Assembly: GCF_050947875.1 (NCBI RefSeq)
Contig: NC_134574.1
Span: 103,958,969 to 104,022,968, forward strand
Length of the DNA: 64,000 nt
Direction: 5' to 3'
DNA from: Dermacentor variabilis
Taxonomy: Eukaryota > Arthropoda > Arachnida > Ixodida > Ixodidae
In this document: in pieces, positions 58,905-64,000 of the stretch
Numbering within the stretch: the stretch's first letter is position 1
Layout of the letters: each line of letters starts with the position of its first letter
The notes under the pieces: generated by a model
Told to the model about the DNA's origin: nothing
Database searches by the model: none
The model's input: only the letters and a program-made list of their open reading frames with translations
Position numbers and translations under genes: made by a program

Positions 58905-59437
58905 CTGCGAGCAGTCAAAACAAGAGCCCTGCACTACAGCGCTTGCACACTATATATATAGGAAAACGAAAGCAAAGATGACGCTGGCCGTCGCATTGAC
59001 ACACAGCGGGCAGACATAAATAATAGTTGCTGGAGACCGGATGTACTGTGGGGCCAGACACGTTTACGGGAGACGGGATTTGCGAAGAAACCGAAGCCCC
59101 CCTTAGAACCCTGGACGCATAGCCTCGAGTTCAAAGTTTCAGTCCGTGGAAGTTCTTCGCGACTTACAGCGTGAACACCAACGCACGACTTTTGTGGATA
59201 TGACAAAAAGAAAGAAAGAAAGAACCATCGAACACGTGTAGTACACTTGCCCTTGATACGGCGTCCAGCGGATATCTTTGCAGACCGCACTAAACCGGCT
59301 GGACTGCGGAGGATATATTGAGACGAAAATTCTAAGACCGCGGCCACATCTGTTGCTGGCGAAGAGAGCTATTCGCGCGCGAGCGGAGTGTTCGAGGAAC
59401 ACCGGCCCAAGTGAACGGCTGCTTTTTTCCCAAATCT

Positions 59438-59502
59438 CACAACTTTCAAGCACAAATTCCGGGTCCTGGAATTTGTGCTTGAAAGTTGTGAAGTTCCAGG
59501 AC
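59438..59502. repeat. Hairpin with alternative pairing
   Basis: CACAACTTTCAAGCACAAATTCC (59438-59460, 23 bases) is perfectly inverted at 59468-59490 with a 7-base loop. GGTCCTGGAA at 59462-59471 is also inverted at 59493-59502, so the loop and right arm can form a second, competing stem. It lies in an intron. Confidence 0.85.
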
Positions 59503-61418
59503 CTGAGAGCTGTGCTTCGCACACTCACCGGAACTTAACTTTATCAAATGCAGCAAATTTCATCCAAATCTGCCCAACAGTTTTCTCAGAACAGTATTTC
59601 TTCTTTTTTACATGTATTTGAGCAGGGAGCATCGGCGTTGGTCCAGAGATTCCTTTTAAGGCTCATGTCTATACTGGTGTTTAGCCGTTGCTTCGCATTT
59701 GCTTCAAGAATCACGTGCGTCTTGCAAAAATACCACGCAGCGTAGAATTCCGAAGAAGGCGTAATATGGGGTTCGGTTCCCACCGGCGGCAAGTTGTTCT
59801 TTCTTTCTTTCGTTCAGTTTTATTTCCCTTTACCTTATCATTACTAAACTTCAATTAACAGAAACTACAAATCACTTCACCGACGCTTTATTTGCCCTTC
59901 ATTATCTGTTAGCTTCATATGGTTGCGACTGGCAAAACAATCGGACTCTTCGGCTTCCTTTCTCCTCCATCTGGTGACAGTGTGTCTAATAGAGGACACG
60001 CAAAATTTGGAAACTGCACGCTTCCCCACACACTCCGTTCAACCCACTCACGGCGACGGACGTCCCCTTGAAAAATAAAGCAGCAGTGTTCGAGCCGGAG
60101 CCACAGTCATCTAGCCGCCATCTTTTCCTCACTACGTCCTCGCTTCTGGCGCAAGCCTACGCTCGGCTCAATACTGCCGCGTTGAGTCCGAGGTCGCCCA
60201 TCGTGGGTAGGGTAACCTGATAGCGTTAAATAGCCTGCTTCCAGTAGTTTCCGTATCCTTCATTATTGTTTGCATGTGTTTAGGCATACGTCGCCCACTG
60301 ACAGTGGTGGTTCGTCCCGAAAGCACTGTCCACCCGGTTCGGTATTCTCATAGTTGCCACTCTAGGAATTCTTGGTAAATGAGATGGGGGGCCAATCGTT
60401 ATGCTAGACGCATCGTTAGCTAAGGCTACCGACCAACGGTAATCGTATTTTACGAACGAAAATCTTCGTAAATTCCGTCTCAGTTGAAATTTTGCTTTGT
60501 GTGTGTGTGTAATCACGACCTCAATAAATGTGAACAGGAGTAGATAGGGGAATTTCTTTGCAAAAGCTGGATACTTGAATTGGCATTCGTTGCTTGCCAT
60601 ATATATCGCAGCGTGACGTCGGCTAATAAAGAGAAGGAAATTCGGTTATTACCAATTTATGTATTCATGTTATGCAACATGTTGCAACATGATGAAGTCT
60701 AGAAGCAAATGTAGTTTCGAAAAGAAAAATACGAGATTAAGTGGCGAAATGCATTATTGTCGCTGTGTCACGGTGTTTCGGTAATCGATCATTAGAGTCC
60801 ACATTGGCGAATCGCTCCTGCTGTATGTAACACGCTAAAAATATTTCACGCTAGTCAGGTACTCGAACGCCTGATGACACCGTTGCGAAAGTCAAGGGAT
60901 TTGCCATTGCGGCGTAATAATACCTGTAACATAATTTGCACCCTTGAAGGTGAATAAAGGTGCAATTAGGTCTATGGCTCACTCTTTCATAGCCTTTGTC
61001 GGTGCAGGGGTGTGAGTCGTAGACAAATTTACACCGTCCGTCATCTCATTTCCAGTAATCAGTGAGGCTCGGTGTGCCCTCGTGCGAGAAAGCGGCAACG
61101 AAAGCAAAAAAAAAAAAAAAATTGGAGGACTCTTAAGCTTCGCCTTCAAGAGTGGAACGCGAGTGTTCCCGTCGACCCGCCAAGGGGTGTAAGACAATGG
61201 GCTACGGCGCAGCAACTACGCGCCCCGCATCGGACGCGGTGAGCGTCGAGCAACGCAGCGTTCGGCGCGACAACGAAATGTGCGCCTGAGCAAGCGACGC
61301 ACGCCTGAGCCTTAGAAACAGCTCGTTTCTAAGGCAACACCGCGTTCACTAGAGGCGCTTTTGTAACGCTTTGAAGCATCGAACTCGTGGCTCAGTGGCA
61401 ATAAAGAAAAAAAAACTC

Positions 61419-61630
61419 GTGGCTCAGTGGTAACGTCTCCGTCTCATACTCCGGAGACCCTGGTTCGATTCCCACGCAGCCCATCTTGCAAGTTGTTTTT
61501 TATTCACGAAATGCCTGCTGGGATTTATCGCTCACGGCCAACGCCGCCGACCCGCCGACGCCGAAACCGACGCCGACGACACCGGCTTTTCTGCGACACG
61601 AGCTCCTTAACGCTGTCGCGTTAAAAGAAG
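61419..61630 (+). mobile_element. tRNA-derived SINE with partial 5' duplication
   Basis: Box A TGGCTCAGTGG lies at 61420-61430 and box B GGTTCGATTCC at 61462-61472, 31 bases apart as in a tRNA. A second, shorter copy of the start (ACTCGTGGCTCAGTGG) lies at 61383-61398, separated from the first by an A-run. The anticodon arm does not fold cleanly, and a non-tRNA body follows (CATCTTGCAAGTTG, then CGCCGACCC repeats), so this is not a functional tRNA. The family differs from the 54.9-kb SINE. Confidence 0.75.
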
Positions 61631-61674
61631 AACGTTGTTTTGGATTCTGCAAGCACAACTCTCACGCTACTCAC

Positions 61675-61846
61675 ATCCGGAGCATTTGGTGTCGTCATAC
61701 TCGAACTGTTTAAGGAGCATGGTAGAGCTGTCCTTGAGGATGACCTCGGCGGCCATGGTGTTGTGCTGTTTGGGGGACAGCTTTCCGAGGCTCTGTTCCT
61801 TGGGCAGCTCGTAGGCGTCCGGAATCTTGACATTACCGAAGTCGGC
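61675..61846 (-). CDS. Skeletor-like DM13 protein, exon 1 of those visible
   Basis: Acceptor TTTCTTTTGCTAACTCACTGCAG precedes 61846, and donor GGAT|GTGAGT follows 61675. 172 bases, phase 0 in and phase 1 out. The exon opens ADFGNVKIPDAYELPK, which is the end of one DM13 domain (FG.V.IP). It then begins a second: HNTMAAEVILKDSSTMLLK, then FEYDDTKCSG. The first DM13 domain's body must be encoded upstream. No phase-0 exon carrying it could be found in 61850-64000, so the gene extends beyond the window. Tandem DM13 domains are the layout of Skeletor proteins. Confidence 0.85.
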
Positions 61847-64000
61847 CTGCAGTGAGTTAGCAAAAGAAATGGGATATCGGGACAACATTAAATGACTAGC
61901 GCAAAGTCCAGCGGATTTATCGATTTGCTACGTCTGTGGTGTTCTTAAGCACTGAAAAAAAAAACTGCTTTGTATATTTGCAATAATCTGTTATATTTTT
62001 ATCTGCTTTTGTAGAATCTAACGTTTTATTACGTAAGCTAGTTGCACTCGTGTCCTTGGCGATATTTGTGGTGTAAGATGAAACGCTATTCTTTGTCTAG
62101 CCGTAATAATTTCAAGTATATCGATGGCTTTTACACAATTTAAGGTGTACCAATGACTTTTCTCCAAGTGCTGTATTGTTTGCACTGTTCAATCCATAAT
62201 TTCTTTTTGTGAATTTCTGCTTATTGTTCTGCAGGAGAAACATGATTATCGTTTATTATAAAACAATTACGTTTGCTCAATTAGAAATCTACATACGATT
62301 GTGAGACATTCAGTGCCTTTTAAACGCAAACTTGCACGCATGTTTGTACGAAATTGCCTTAGGAGGGTTCAGTGGCCTAGCCAATCAGTTGATTCAGCTT
62401 GTAGCCCGTATTCCTTTGCCATATGCATTGAACAAAAAAAAAAAAACAAGCGTGAAATAAACGTAGATGTCTCTCTTACGTAAAGCGCGGCGTTATTTTT
62501 GGGAAAGTTGTTCAATGCGATGTACTTGGGTATACGGGCTCTTCGCGGCATGTTACACCCCTCATTCGACGCATGGCGTATATAGCGGAAATAACGTGTT
62601 TTATTTATTTATTTAGACAACTCCACAGGCCTGAGCATTGGAGTACTGCGCCAAGTGGGTATTGTGCATAAATTGCACAGCATTGCACCAATTGCAGAAC
62701 CTGCATTGGTCAATCGTATGCGGGTACATGGAAATAGGAAAAAAAAAAAAAAAAAGGTGGAACGGAACACGCGGACGTATTGTGAGCAGTACTACACATA
62801 AGCGTTATTTGGAAGTGAAAGCTCACAAAGGCAACACACCCTAATAAGTTATTCACCGATTTCGCAAGGGCGCCACAAAGAACTAGAAAGAAAAAAGAGG
62901 TTATGAACACAACTAAGCAATACAAAGGTTAGAAAGAAACGTCAGATCATAACTCGAGATAGAAAGAATGTTACGAATACATGTAAGCAACGCAGCGATC
63001 AGGTAATGACGCAGTATTAGAATTAGAGGGTTACGAGGCATACTTCGGCGCGGAACATCCGGGTACCGAACGGTGCTTATGTCGTCGAGCTGTAGCTTAT
63101 GCGGCGGCACTCAGCAAGACATTTGCGCCTTTCTTGATAAGCATTATTATTGCATTTATCGTAACACGCGGGCGCCTTGCATGACGGCTGTCGGGGCACT
63201 GGGAAAAATAGAGTCGGGAGCCACTTCTTCATGCGTTTGTCGACAGTTGCGGTGCTTGTTGACGTGCTTGTTACATTGGTATGAGACCCGAAATGAAATT
63301 GACGGCTGCACAATGGCTTGTGCTGACACGTTGAGCAATAATCGGGCGTGTTCTTTTGCGAAGATTGGCGATAGTGATTCTATATTTAACGCGCGTCTAT
63401 CTCACGCCAATCGTTTAAAGCAAACATCATGCATTTTTATTTAAAGCTTTCTTGCTTAATTTTACAATCAAAGGCGGTGAATGTCAGCAGAGGAAAAAAA
63501 AACTATTTCGAGTGGCTGACGTAAAGATAACGCTATTTCGTATCCGCGACCAATGTCGAGGCAAGCTCCACTACTTTTTTCACATATCGTTACAATTACC
63601 AACGCCCACTCAAACAGAAAAGCTTTATGGGTAAAGAAAAGCAAAATTTTGCTTTTATAGCGTCTAGAATGCGTAGGTGATTAGAAAAAGGCTCAGCCTT
63701 ATGTGGATCTCTCGTCTAGTCCAAGCAGACACTGAGTCACTTCTTCGTGGCTTACCTGTAGTCAATGTATTGTTGAGGTCCAATTCATGGTATCTCTAAG
63801 TAACCCGGTGATGACCTTATTTATAGCGACTGTGTTATGGACATTTGATGAGATTGTGATTGATCTGCGTTAACCATGTGACGCCACTTGTAACCTGTGA
63901 ACCAACACAGGCTCCTGATTTAGGTTACCCTTACCTCACATGAAGGGCTCATAAAGGTTAGCCCCACTGCTGCTACAACAACAAGAACGACAACAAGAGG
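61847..64000. other. Probable intron or upstream DNA of the Skeletor-like gene
   Basis: AT-rich, no coding exon recognised. An A-run lies at 62738-62754. A donor-like CTACAG|GTAAGC occurs on the minus strand near 63756, but all frames before it meet stops within about 10-20 codons and none resembles DM13. Confidence 0.35.

Larger units (their letters stand above)
58905..61674 (-). other. Intron 1 of the Skeletor-like gene
   Basis: 2770 bases, beginning GTGAGTAG and ending GACTGCTCGCAG. It holds the 59438-59502 hairpin system, an A-run near 61107-61121, and a tRNA-like SINE at 61419-61630. Confidence 0.75.

Noticed and set aside
61419..61485. Functional tRNA gene
   Set aside because: Boxes A and B are good, but the anticodon arm does not form a 5-base stem with a 7-base loop, and the sequence continues into a SINE body.
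63745..63800. Upstream exon of the DM13 gene ending at a GTAAGC donor
   Set aside because: All three frames meet a stop within about 10-20 codons, the phase-0 frame has a stop just before the donor, and no DM13 residues appear.

Overview
This is eukaryotic nuclear DNA with no prokaryotic or phage-like gene organisation. It is sparse in host genes and dense in decayed retroelements: tRNA-derived SINEs, RNase H-bearing LINEs, CR1/L2-like LINEs, Penelope-like elements (PLEs) with a GIY-YIG domain, and a Ty3/gypsy LTR element. The mix, and the particular SINE and LINE tail sequences, look most like a hard tick (Ixodida, probably metastriate). That assignment is inference from memory of such repeats and was not searched.

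Host coding content. The only well-supported host gene is on the minus strand at 56974-61846. Three exons (61675-61846, 58829-58904, 57054 or 56974-57268) have canonical splice sites and matching phases, and together encode the end of one DM13 domain and a complete second one, as in Skeletor-like proteins. Earlier exons must lie beyond the window or are not recognisable here. A decayed THAP zinc-finger copy lies at 45030-45252 (minus).

Layout. 1-2.25 kb: GC-rich unique DNA. 2.26-2.72 and 15.26-15.72 kb: two minus-strand 3' tails of one LINE family. 4.05-4.30 kb: a MITE-like element with terminal inverted repeats. 6.98-7.29 kb: CR1/L2-like LINE tail. 7.64-7.75 kb: long near-perfect hairpin. 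10.5-14.6 kb: a Ty3/gypsy element (minus) with 133/134-bp LTRs and a 4-bp target duplication, inserted in a LINE tail. 18.5-19.9 kb: SINE plus a CR1/L2-like LINE split by a fragment of an RNase H-type LINE. 21.06-24.97 kb: old near full-length EN-RT-RNase H LINE (minus). 25.06-25.47 kb: possible solo LTR. 30.6-31.1, 44.2-44.8 and 49.1-49.8 kb: PLE tails, the last a large inverted repeat. 32.2-35.1 kb: a 5'-truncated LINE with an open 838-codon RT-RNase H frame, sitting inside a 96-97-bp minisatellite. 35.5, 37.6, 42.2, 48.7, 54.9 and 61.4 kb: SINE copies, three with clear target duplications. 56.97-61.85 kb: the Skeletor-like exons.

No operon-like or defence-like system is visible. The most unusual structures are the PLE palindrome, the nested insertions, the hairpins at 7.6 and 59.4 kb, and the short-LTR gypsy derivative that has lost its polymerase core.
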